From Burkholderia cepacia ATCC 25416 (GTDB taxonomy: Bacteria > Pseudomonadota > Gammaproteobacteria > Burkholderiales > Burkholderiaceae), in contig NZ_CP012982.1 of NCBI RefSeq assembly GCF_001411495.1, forward strand, positions 1,612,001 to 1,676,000: a stretch of 64,000 nt of DNA, given 5' to 3'. How positions within the stretch are numbered: position 1 is the first letter of the stretch; each line of letters opens with the position of its first letter. A program made the translations under genes and the position numbers. Positions 56,612 through 64,000 of the stretch are shown in pieces. The notes below the pieces were generated by a model. It searched no databases. It was not told the DNA's origin and saw only the letters and a list, made by a program, of their open reading frames with translations.

Positions 56612-58585
56612 TTACAGCCCGAACGTGACGCGCGTCGTGTTGTCGCGCTTCAGGTTGCGATAGCGCGCGAGCGCCCACAGCGGGAAGAACTTGCGATAGC
56701 CGTGGTAGCGCAGGTAGAACACGCGCGGGAAGCCCGTCGCCGTGAAGCGCGCCTCGTCCCACAGGCCTTCTTCGTTCTGGTTGGCGATCAGGTAGTCGAC
56801 ACCACGCGCCACCGCCGGGTTGTTCACCTCGCCGGCCGCCATCAGGCCGAGCAGCGCCCAGGCCGTCTGCGACGCCGTGCTCGGCGCCTGTTCGAAGCCG
56901 CGATAGTTCAGCTTGTAGCTGTCGCCGTCCTCGCCCCAGCCGCCGTCCTTGTTCTGGATCGACAGCAGCCACTGCGCGCCGCGCTTCATGCGCGGATCGT
57001 CCGGCGTCAGGCCGGCCGCGTTCAGCGAGCACAGTGCCGTCCACGTGCCGTACACGTAGTTCATCCCCCAGCGGCCGTACCAGCTGCCGTCCGGTTCCTG
57101 CTCCTTGAGCATGTAGTCGAGCGCGCGGCGCGCCGGCTCGCTGTTCAGCGGCGTCTCGCCGAGCTGCGCCAGCATCGACAGGCAGCGGCCCGACACGTCG
57201 GCCGTCGGCGGATCGAGCAGCGCGCCGTGATCCGAGAACGGGATGTTGTTCAGGTAGTACTGCGTGTTTTCCGGTTCGAACGCGCCCCAGCCGCCGTCGC
57301 TGCTCTGCATCCCGACGACCCACTCGCGCGCGCGTGCGATCGAATCCCGATACGCGTCGTTCTGCCGGAGTTTCTGCGCGCGATCCATCGCCACCGCGAC
57401 CACCGCCGTGTCGTCGACGTCCGGGTAGTGCGCGTTCGCGTACTGGAAAGCCCAGCCGCCGGGCCGCACGTGCGGGCGGCGCGAGATCCAGTCGCCGCGC
57501 ACGTCGAGGATCTGCAGCGGGCGCAGCCATTCGAGGCCGCGCAGCACGGCTTCCTCGGCACGCGCGTCGCCCGTCTCGAGCAGCGCATGTGCGGCGAGCG
57601 ACGTGTCCCACACCGGCGACAGGCACGGCTGGCAATACGCTTCGTCGTCGTGCACGACGAGCAGCTTCTCGATCGACTTGCGTGCGATCGCGCGGTTCGG
57701 ATGATCTTCCGCGTAGCCGAGCACGTCGTACATCATCACCGCGTTGGCCATCGCCGGATAGATCGCGCCGAGGCCGTCCTCGCCGTTCAGGCGCTCGTCG
57801 ACGAACGAGACGGCCTGGCGGATCGCGCGTTCGCGCGTGTAGTTCGGGAACAGGCCGTCAGCCGCGCGCAGCGCATGGTCGACCACGCGGAAGAACGCGA
57901 ACCAGCCGGGGCTCTGGTGACCCTGGCGCGGCAGCAGGCCGGCGTTGACGGGCGGATCGATGAACAGCTCGTCGATGCGCACGCCGCGCGGGTTCTTCGC
58001 GAGCGGGCGCTTCGCGTTCAGCACGAGCAGCGGCACGATCACGGTGCGCGCCCAGTACGACACCTTCGACAGGTGGAACGGGAACCACTGCGGCAGCAGC
58101 ATGATCTCGACCGGCATCATCGGCACCGCGCGCCACGGAATCGCGCCGTACAGCGCGAGCTGGATGCGCGTGAACACGTTCGACATCTCGGCGCCGCCCA
58201 TCGCGTGGATCGCGCGGCGCGCACGCTGCATGTGCTCGGCGTTCTCGTCGTCACCGATCACCTTCAGCGCGAAATACGCCTTCACGCTCGCGCTGATGTT
58301 CGGCGCGCCGTCGGTGAACAGCGGCCAGCCGCCGTCGGCCTGCTGGATGCGGCGCAGATACTTGCCGATCTTCTGTTCGAGCTCGACGTTCGGCGTCTCG
58401 CCGAGATAGTGGACGAGCAGCACGTATTCGGCGGGAATCGTCGAATCGGCTTCGAGTTCGTAGACCCAGTGGCCGTCCGCGTTCTGCGCGGCCAGCAGCG
58501 CGTCGGTCGCACGCGCGACGGCCGCATCGACGCCGGCCGGCACGGTGCCGGCGGACAAGGTAGCCATTTCGGTGAGATCGTTCAT
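56612..58585 (-). CDS. shc: Squalene-hopene cyclase
   Basis: Cyclises squalene to hopene and diplopterol at the inner membrane. It is 657 residues, typical length. The acid motif DVDD is at 389-392 (HYPDVDDTAV), the counterpart of DxDD in all class II triterpene cyclases. Several QW-type repeats are visible (GGWPLF, GGWGAFEPENTQ, DGSWYGRWGMNYVYGTWTAL, GGWGEDGDSY). The operon order is hpnD-hpnE-shc-hpnG with gaps of 13-15 bases before this gene. Confidence 0.96.
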   Translation of the reverse strand: MNDLTEMATLSAGTVPAGVDAAVARATDALLAAQNADGHWVYELEADSTIPAEYVLLVHYLGETPNVELEQKIGKYLRRIQQADGGWPLFTDGAPNISASVKAYFALKVIGDDENAEHMQRARRAIHAMGGAEMSNVFTRIQLALYGAIPWRAVPMMPVEIMLLPQWFPFHLSKVSYWARTVIVPLLVLNAKRPLAKNPRGVRIDELFIDPPVNAGLLPRQGHQSPGWFAFFRVVDHALRAADGLFPNYTRERAIRQAVSFVDERLNGEDGLGAIYPAMANAVMMYDVLGYAEDHPNRAIARKSIEKLLVVHDDEAYCQPCLSPVWDTSLAAHALLETGDARAEEAVLRGLEWLRPLQILDVRGDWISRRPHVRPGGWAFQYANAHYPDVDDTAVVAVAMDRAQKLRQNDAYRDSIARAREWVVGMQSSDGGWGAFEPENTQYYLNNIPFSDHGALLDPPTADVSGRCLSMLAQLGETPLNSEPARRALDYMLKEQEPDGSWYGRWGMNYVYGTWTALCSLNAAGLTPDDPRMKRGAQWLLSIQNKDGGWGEDGDSYKLNYRGFEQAPSTASQTAWALLGLMAAGEVNNPAVARGVDYLIANQNEEGLWDEARFTATGFPRVFYLRYHGYRKFFPLWALARYRNLKRDNTTRVTFGL

Positions 58586-58600
58586 CGGTCCCTCTGTTGC

Positions 58601-59854
58601 TTACTGTGTCTGGAGCACGTCCGCGGCCAGCTGGCCGGAGCGGATCGCGCCCTCGATCGTGGCGGGCAAGCCGGTGGCAATCCAGTCGCCCGCCAGCACG
58701 AGATTGGTCCAGCGCGTACGCACGGCCGGACGCTTCATTTCCTGCGACGGCACCGCCGCAAAGCCCGCGCGCGGCTCGACGACGAGCTGCCACGCGGGGA
58801 TGGTTTCCGGGTTCGCGCCCGTCACGCGCGCGACGTCTTCCCAGATGCGCCGCGCAAGCGTGTCGCGCGGCGTGTCGAGCCAGCGGCCGGCGTCGCGGAT
58901 CGTCGCCGCGAGCTGGCCGCCGCCGGTGCGCACCGCATCGACGACACCGTTCACGACCGCCGTCTGCAACGGCGTGCCGGCCGGCGCCTCGACCGCGAAG
59001 TACGCGGTCACGACCGCGCTGAACGTGTCGGGCGCGGTGAGCTCGGGCACGAGCGGCTGCGCGACCTCGGGCGGCACGGCCAGCACGACGGCGTCGCCCG
59101 GTGCGAGATCGATCCGCTCGCCGCCGACCGAGATCGCATCGACCGCGTTGCCGTGCGCGCCGAATTCGAGCGCGTCGAGCCGCGAGTTCAGCCGGATCTG
59201 CGCGCCGCCGTGCTGCAGCATCCGCAGCGCCGGTTCGACGAATGCGCTGCCGAGACCATCGCGCGCGACGAGCGGACGGCAGCCGGGGCCGCCCGCGGCA
59301 AACGTGCCGCACAGCGCCGCACGCGCGAGTTCGGCGCTCGCGTGGCGCGGCTCGACGTTCAGCACACCGAGGAAATACGGCCGCAGCCAACGTTCCCACA
59401 GCATGCCGTCGCATCGCATCGTCTGAGCGAGTGAGCGGCCCATGCGCGCGAACGCGAGCGGGGCGAGCGCCAGGTAGTCGAGCGGCGTCGTGCCCGGCGC
59501 ACGCGACGCGGCATCGAACAGCCACGACGGCCAGCGCCCGCCGCCGAAGCGCAGCGTCCAGCGCTGCTGCGACGCGACGTCGACGACCGGGAATTCAGGC
59601 AGCGCGGGCCCCGCGAGCCGGTCGGCCGCGCCGATCGCGCGCAGGTAGCGCTGCGTCGCGGGCTGTCCCGCGAACACCGTGTGCAGCCCGCTGTCGAGCG
59701 TCGTGTTCAGCGTCCCGTCGAACCATGAGCGGCAGCGGCCGCCCGCATGCGCGTGCGCGTCGTGCAGCACGATGCGCCGCCCGCGGCGTTGCAGCTCGAC
59801 CGCGGCCGACAGGCCGGCAAGGCCGGCGCCGATCACGTGGACGGTCCTGGGCAT
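58601..59854 (-). CDS. hpnE: Hydroxysqualene-associated FAD desaturase HpnE
   Basis: A 417-residue flavoprotein that converts hydroxysqualene to squalene in the HpnCDE route. The N-terminal dinucleotide-binding motif VHVIGAGLAGLSAAVELQRRG is followed by RRIVLHDAHAHAGGRC. The C-terminal FAD contact VLAGDWIATGLPATIEGAIRSGQLAA is characteristic of phytoene-desaturase-like oxidoreductases. It lies between hpnD and shc, with 13- and 15-base gaps. Confidence 0.9.
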   Translation of the reverse strand: MPRTVHVIGAGLAGLSAAVELQRRGRRIVLHDAHAHAGGRCRSWFDGTLNTTLDSGLHTVFAGQPATQRYLRAIGAADRLAGPALPEFPVVDVASQQRWTLRFGGGRWPSWLFDAASRAPGTTPLDYLALAPLAFARMGRSLAQTMRCDGMLWERWLRPYFLGVLNVEPRHASAELARAALCGTFAAGGPGCRPLVARDGLGSAFVEPALRMLQHGGAQIRLNSRLDALEFGAHGNAVDAISVGGERIDLAPGDAVVLAVPPEVAQPLVPELTAPDTFSAVVTAYFAVEAPAGTPLQTAVVNGVVDAVRTGGGQLAATIRDAGRWLDTPRDTLARRIWEDVARVTGANPETIPAWQLVVEPRAGFAAVPSQEMKRPAVRTRWTNLVLAGDWIATGLPATIEGAIRSGQLAADVLQTQ

Positions 59855-59867
59855 CGACTCGGTCGAC

Positions 59868-60716
59868 TCAGAACAGCGCGTAGCGCGCGGCGATCATCAG
59901 CATGCGCGCCTTCGGCTTGCGCAGCGGCGCGCGCGGGAAGGCGAAGCCGCGTGCGATCGCGGCTTCGAGAATGCAGCGATACGCCCCTGACATGATGCGC
60001 GGCGCCTTCACCTGCGCACGCGGGCACGTATCCATCACTGCGTCGGCCTGGCGGAAATGCTCGAGCGCGCGCTCGACGAGCGTCGCGCACACGCGCGGCA
60101 GCGCCGGATCGCGCACGATCGTCGCCGGGTCGGTAATCGCGATGCCTTCGCGCGCGAGCAGCTCGCGCGGCAGGTAGCAGCGGTTGATCGCCGCATCGTC
60201 GTCGATGTCGCGCAGGATGTTGGTCAGTTGCAGTGCGCGGCCGAGGTGATGCGACAGCTTGATCCCTTCGGCTTCAGGCATCCCGAAAATCCTCACCGAC
60301 AGACGGCCGGCCGCGCTCGCCACGCGATCGCAGAAGAGGTCGAGCGTCGGCTCGTCGGGCGCGCAGATGTCTTCGACCGCATCCATCGCCATCCCGTCGA
60401 TCATCGCGTGGAAATCGTCGCGCTGCAGGTTGAATGCACGGATCTCGCGGTCGAGCGCGGCGAGATGGCGCGGCGGGCGGCCGGCGTAGCATGCGTCGAT
60501 GTCGGCGCGCCAGCGATCGAGGCCCGCATTGCGCTCGGCGCGCGGCAGGTCGCTGTCGGCGATGTCGTCGACCGCGCGGCAAAACGCATAGACCTGGAAC
60601 ATCGCATCGCGCTGCACGGCCGGCAGGATGCGCATCGCAAGATAGAAAGAACTGCCCGATGTGACGGCAGCGGCGTCGGTTTCTTGTTCGTCCACGACGG
60701 AATTGGAAACGGCCAA
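59868..60716 (-). CDS. hpnD: Presqualene diphosphate synthase HpnD
   Basis: Condenses two farnesyl diphosphates to presqualene diphosphate. The sequence has the two Asp-rich binding regions of squalene/phytoene synthases, AFCRAVDDIADSDLP (near residue 50) and LTNILRDIDDDAAI, plus CYLPRELLAREGI. The start is chosen as TTG at 60716, since GGAG lies 6 bases upstream; GTG 60740 is an alternative giving 290 residues. Features favour HpnD over HpnC (MRILPAVQRDAMFQVYAFCRAVDDIADS). HpnC is not visible in the window. It is first in the operon. Confidence 0.87.
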   Translation of the reverse strand: MAVSNSVVDEQETDAAAVTSGSSFYLAMRILPAVQRDAMFQVYAFCRAVDDIADSDLPRAERNAGLDRWRADIDACYAGRPPRHLAALDREIRAFNLQRDDFHAMIDGMAMDAVEDICAPDEPTLDLFCDRVASAAGRLSVRIFGMPEAEGIKLSHHLGRALQLTNILRDIDDDAAINRCYLPRELLAREGIAITDPATIVRDPALPRVCATLVERALEHFRQADAVMDTCPRAQVKAPRIMSGAYRCILEAAIARGFAFPRAPLRKPKARMLMIAARYALF

Positions 60717-60861
60717 GACAAGCTCCACGGAGACACCCACGCGGGGCGATTGAAGAAGCCATGCCCGGCTGGGATGGTCAGGGCGTCAAATGCGTGCGAG
60801 ATATGCGAACGATCGACGCAGACAGGCACAAATTACCGGCCGGAAGCCGGAATTGGGCGAA

Positions 60862-60870
60862 AGTATAGCA
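60862..60870 (-). promoter_or_regulatory. Extended -10 promoter element for the hpn operon
   Basis: On the minus strand, TGCTATACT matches an extended -10 (TGnTATAAT). It lies about 145 bases before the hpnD start. No obvious -35 is present, as extended -10 promoters can lack one. Confidence 0.45.
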
Positions 60871-60975
60871 ATCTTTGAAGTTCGATGGCGGACACTCGCC
60901 GCGTGCGGCGGCATGCCGGAGGCCGTTGGCCGGCAAGGGCGCCCGGCCCGGGCAGGAAGCGGCGCCGGCGCTGCG

Positions 60976-61308
60976 TCAGCCGTAGACGATGTCGCGCTGC
61001 AGGTCGAGCGCAATGAGCCCCATTTCGCGCGTGAGCTGCAACATCGAGCGACGCTCGAGGCGCGAGCCCATGAAGCTCGTCACGTGGCCGTCGGGCTCCG
61101 CGGTGAACTGGAACACCGCGCCGCCCGTGCCGAACCACGCACCCGGCACGTCGGGCGATTCTTGCCAGTCGATCTGCGCGAACACGCGTGCGATACCCGC
61201 GCGTATCAGGTCGCCCGGACCGATCGGCGGCGCGATGTCGCCCAGGTCGTCGAGCGAATAGGGGCCGGGTTTGTTCGGCTTCCGATAGAAGAGATAGTCG
61301 ACGTTCAT
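60976..61308 (-). CDS. Hypothetical protein, 110 residues
   Basis: A small soluble protein starting MNVDYLFYRKPNKPGPYSLD at 61308. It is rich in Gly, Pro and Asp; a segment DWQESPDVPGAWFGTGGAVFQF and a repeat-free C-terminal half ending LALDLQRDIVYG give no recognised family. It has no signal peptide or membrane segment. It lies upstream of hpnD with a 260-base gap and is divergent from the alpha/beta hydrolase gene. An in-frame start at 61506 would overlap that gene's leader and is not used. Confidence 0.55.
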   Translation of the reverse strand: MNVDYLFYRKPNKPGPYSLDDLGDIAPPIGPGDLIRAGIARVFAQIDWQESPDVPGAWFGTGGAVFQFTAEPDGHVTSFMGSRLERRSMLQLTREMGLIALDLQRDIVYG

Positions 61309-61483
61309 GGGGCGCAATCGCGGGCAAAGCAACAAATTAGCGCGCTTCGGGATAAATTCATATCGGATACGGACGAAATGTGGCCTGTACGAGACAAGAG
61401 GGACAGATCGAAAGCGGCCCGTCTGGGTGCGCGCGGGTTCGTCTAAGATGACACCTTTCTCAAAATCTGAAGACCCGGACACC

Positions 61484-62368
61484 ATGGAGACGAACGCAAG
61501 CGCCACCCCGCAGTCCGATCATCCCGTTTTCGTGCTCGTGCACGGCGCCTGGCACGGCGCGTGGTGCTATGCGCACGTTGCGGCCGCGCTGGCCGAGCGC
61601 GGCCACCTGTCGATCGCGCGCGACCTGCCCGCGCACGGCATCAACGCCCGCTTTCCGGCTTCCTACTTCACCCGCCCGCTCGACAAGGATGCGTTCGGCG
61701 CCGAGCCGTCGCCGGTCGCGAACACGACGCTCGACGATTACGCGACGCAGGTCATGCAGGCGGTCGACGACGCGTACGCGCTCGGCCACGGCAAGGTCGT
61801 GCTCGTCGGGCACAGCATGGGCGGCCTCGCGATCACGGCGGCTGCCGAACGCGCGCCCGGGAAAATCGCGAAGATCGTCTATCTCTCGGCCTTCATGCCC
61901 GCGTCGGGCGTGCCGGGCCTCGACTACGTGCGCGCGCCCGAGAACAAGGGTGAGCTGCTCGGCCCGCTGATGCTGGCGAGCCCGCGCGTCGCCGGTGCGC
62001 TGCGCATCGATCCGCGCAGCGGTGACACCGCGTATCGCGAGCTCGCGAAGCGCGCGCTGTACGACGACGTGCCGCAAGCCGACTTCGAAGCCGTCGCGAA
62101 CCTGATGACCTGCGACGTGCCGGCCGCGCCGTTCGCGACCGCGATCCCGACGACGGCCGCGCGCTGGGGCGCGATCGACCGCCACTACATCAAGTGCCTG
62201 CAGGATCGCGTGATCCTGCCCGCGCTGCAGCAGCGCTTCATCGACGAAGCCGACGCGTTCGCGCCCGGCAACCCGACCCACGTGCACCAGCTCGACAGCA
62301 GCCATTCGCCGTTCATGTCGCAGCCGGCCGTCCTGGCCGGCGTGCTGGCCGACATCGCGAAAAGCTGA
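61484..62368 (+). CDS. Alpha/beta hydrolase (esterase-like)
   Basis: A 294-residue hydrolase with the nucleophile elbow GHSMGG (S111) and catalytic His at H274 (DSSHSPFM). The oxyanion region HGAWHGAWC near residues 20-28 is typical of plant-type methyl-esterase/hydroxynitrile-lyase-like and bacterial EstC-type hydrolases. Asp is likely in the segment before ARDLPAHG or at the late acidic loop; not assigned. No signal peptide. The ATG at 61484 is used; an ATG at 61448 is also in frame. Substrate unknown. It faces the hypothetical protein gene divergently. Confidence 0.83.
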   Translation: METNASATPQSDHPVFVLVHGAWHGAWCYAHVAAALAERGHLSIARDLPAHGINARFPASYFTRPLDKDAFGAEPSPVANTTLDDYATQVMQAVDDAYALGHGKVVLVGHSMGGLAITAAAERAPGKIAKIVYLSAFMPASGVPGLDYVRAPENKGELLGPLMLASPRVAGALRIDPRSGDTAYRELAKRALYDDVPQADFEAVANLMTCDVPAAPFATAIPTTAARWGAIDRHYIKCLQDRVILPALQQRFIDEADAFAPGNPTHVHQLDSSHSPFMSQPAVLAGVLADIAKS

Positions 62369-62422
62369 GCACGGCACGCGCGGGGCGCATCCGCTCCGCG
62401 CAGCAGGGCCGTGCGGGTGCGC

Positions 62423-63361
62423 CTACGCGTAGGCCACCGAGCGGTCCCGCCCGAGCCGCTTCGCGCGATAGAGCGCGGCGTCGGCCTCGTTGACGAGCAC
62501 GTCGCAAGTGGGCGCACCCGCCTTTGCACACGCGCCGCCGACACTCGCCGTCACCGGCACGCTGACGCCCTCGGCATCGACCGGCACGCTGCCGATCGCA
62601 TCGCGCACCTTGTCGGCCACGAGCATCGCCTCGTCGAGATTCGTGCACGGCAGCAGCAGCGCGAATTCCTCGCCACCGAAGCGGCCGAACGTATCCTGCG
62701 CACGCACGATCGACGCGACGCGGCGCGCCGTCTCGCGCAGCACGGCGTCGCCGGCCGCATGCCCGAAACGGTCGTTGATCGTCTTGAAGTGGTCGAGGTC
62801 GAACAGCAGCACCGACATGTCGCCGCCGTAGCGCTGCCAGCGCGCGAATTCGTCGCCGAGCCGCGCCTCGAAGAAACGCCGGTTCGCGATGCCGGTCAGG
62901 CCGTCTCGATTCGCGTGTTCGCGCAGCTTCGCGACCGCCTCCTCGCGCTCACGCTGCATCACGCTCACGTGCGTGACGTCCGAGATCGTCACGCACACGG
63001 CCTCGACGTCGCGGCCGCGCGTGAGCGGCATGAACGTGCAGTCCTGCTGCATGTAGTCGACGCCGCCCGTGATCGGCCGGTCGTGCTCGAAGCGGAACAG
63101 GTAGGGCCGCTGCTCCCACGAGCTGAACGCAAAGCTGCCGAGCTGGAACACGCTCTCGAGCTTGCGCGACAGCCACGCGCGCGGCAGGTCGGGAAAACAG
63201 TCGAACAGGTTGCGGCCGATCACGTCGGCGGCCGGGATACCGCTGTGGTCCTGCATGAAGCGATTCCACATCAGCACGGTCATCGCGCGGTCGAGCACGA
63301 ACAGGCCGAAGCCCACCCGCTCGATCACGAGATCGCTCAGCGACGGGGTAGCGGCCGTCAT
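62423..63361 (-). CDS. PAS-GGEEF diguanylate cyclase
   Basis: A 312-residue cytoplasmic c-di-GMP cyclase. Residues about 10-130 form a PAS domain ([35 protein letters not shown]). The GGDEF domain starts near residue 145 (RDGLTGIANRRFFEARL) and has GGEEF at 229-233, with an inhibitory RxxD at R220-D223. The start at 63361 overlaps the stop of the upstream CheC-like gene by 4 bases (ATGA), so they are co-translated. Start 63361 is preferred over a longer frame because it fits that junction. Confidence 0.92.
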   Translation of the reverse strand: MTAATPSLSDLVIERVGFGLFVLDRAMTVLMWNRFMQDHSGIPAADVIGRNLFDCFPDLPRAWLSRKLESVFQLGSFAFSSWEQRPYLFRFEHDRPITGGVDYMQQDCTFMPLTRGRDVEAVCVTISDVTHVSVMQREREEAVAKLREHANRDGLTGIANRRFFEARLGDEFARWQRYGGDMSVLLFDLDHFKTINDRFGHAAGDAVLRETARRVASIVRAQDTFGRFGGEEFALLLPCTNLDEAMLVADKVRDAIGSVPVDAEGVSVPVTASVGGACAKAGAPTCDVLVNEADAALYRAKRLGRDRSVAYA

Positions 63362-63984
63362 AGCGCGGACAGCAACGCGTCGAGCGCGTCGCCCATCAGC
63401 CGGATCGAATCCTCGGCCATCAGCATCACGAAGTGGGCCCGGAACGCGTGGTCCTCGAGCCCGAAGTTCACCTCGAGCAGCAATGCCACGCTCCACGCCA
63501 GTTCGGTCGGCTGGAAGACGTCGTCGAACGACACGTTCGCGCCGAGCAACCCAGGCGGAAAGAACACCGGCTTGCGCCCGAGCTCGTCGAGGATCGATGC
63601 GACGCAGGCGCCCATCAGCACGTTCGCGACGTCGAACACGACTTCGTCGGGTGTCGCCATCCCGCCGTACACGCCTTCGCCGAACGTGCGGTCGACGACC
63701 GACATGAGCCGCGCGATGCTCGCGGTACGGCACAGCACGATCGCCTCGCCCTTGATGTCGGAACGGAAGCCCTGGCGCACGGCGGTCACGTTGTCGTAGA
63801 TGCCCGTCATCTCGCGCAGCGCATCGCCCGCGTCGGTCGCTTTCACGACCCGCACGCGCGGCACCGACAGTTCGATGAAGCGCCCGAGCAACAACGCGAG
63901 CCGTGCGGCGGCACGGCCCATTGCGAGGTTGGCGATCTCCTGCAACGCGTCGCGTTGCTCCGCCGTGAACACCGAGTCAGGCAT
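63358..63984 (-). CDS. CheC-like chemotaxis protein
   Basis: A 208-residue protein of the CheC/CheX-type CheY-phosphatase family. MPDSVFTAEQRDALQEIANLAMGRAAARLA contains the family motif E.xN..MG, with E/N helix motif, and a second similar helix FDVANVLMGACVASI at about 120, both carrying the catalytic Asn-type residues (N in IANLAMG and VANVLMG). The start 63984 is chosen because AAGGAG lies about 10 bases upstream. The gene ends with a 4-base overlap with the diguanylate cyclase. No che genes are otherwise in the window, so its partner is unknown. Confidence 0.78.
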   Translation of the reverse strand: MPDSVFTAEQRDALQEIANLAMGRAAARLALLLGRFIELSVPRVRVVKATDAGDALREMTGIYDNVTAVRQGFRSDIKGEAIVLCRTASIARLMSVVDRTFGEGVYGGMATPDEVVFDVANVLMGACVASILDELGRKPVFFPPGLLGANVSFDDVFQPTELAWSVALLLEVNFGLEDHAFRAHFVMLMAEDSIRLMGDALDALLSAL

Positions 63985-64000
63985 ACAACCCATACTCCTT

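Noticed and set aside
51959..59434. Long frames on the antisense of hpnN (about 998 codons) and shc-hpnE (about 1164 codons)
   Set aside because: Arg/Ala-rich translation without motifs, opposite well-supported genes.

Overview
The window is high-GC DNA with dense short-spaced operons. Its gene set (Burkholderia-type bcpAIOB contact-dependent inhibition locus, hopanoid genes, oxidative L-arabinose pathway, glc operon, chaperone-usher fimbriae) points to a Burkholderia species, most likely of the B. cepacia complex and plausibly a secondary chromosome. The genus call rests on gene content and protein style; the replicon call is inference. No rRNA, tRNA, CRISPR array, intact insertion sequence or integrase was seen.

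Layout. 1-7453: L-arabinose uptake and oxidation on the minus strand (araG cut by the window edge, araF, arabinose 1-dehydrogenase, 2-keto-3-deoxyarabonate dehydratase, arabonate dehydratase), with a divergent LysR regulator. 7621-19867: a complete two-partner CDI locus on the minus strand in the order bcpA, bcpI, bcpO, bcpB. The polymorphic toxin tip and immunity gene are visibly more AT-rich, and a truncated glutathione S-transferase lies beside the locus. 20471-21720: OsmC-type peroxidase and a divergent GntR regulator around a palindromic operator. 21832-29454: LacI regulator and a CUT1 sugar ABC transporter operon that contains a GH42 beta-galactosidase. 29681-31188: a small patch of hypothetical genes, including a stand-alone PD-(D/E)XK-like protein. 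31401-38865: glycolate/glyoxylate unit (GlcC-like regulator, glcDEF, glcG, malate synthase glcB).

38866-45578: a Cache-GGEEF diguanylate cyclase behind an exact FNR-type box, a NarX-like kinase/NarL-like regulator pair, and a divergent DHA2 efflux pump/TetR pair. 45852-51132: a four-gene chaperone-usher fimbrial operon. 51261-61308: a lipid and outer-membrane block: MlaC/HpnM-like protein, hpnN-mlaA (overlapping genes), and the minus-strand hopanoid operon hpnD-hpnE-shc-hpnG. 61484-63984: an alpha/beta hydrolase, then a CheC-like protein overlapping a PAS-GGEEF cyclase.

How the genes work together. Three catabolic modules each carry their own regulator next to a visible operator-like palindrome. 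The hopanoid genes make the sterol-like lipid, and HpnN, the MlaC-like protein and MlaA are placed to move lipids between the membranes. Fimbriae, two diguanylate cyclases and CDI are surface and community functions. The polymorphic BcpA tip with its immunity partner is the most lineage-specific part. The least described parts are the 29.6-30.7 kb patch, the proline-rich repeat tail of MlaA and the FNR-box-controlled cyclase.
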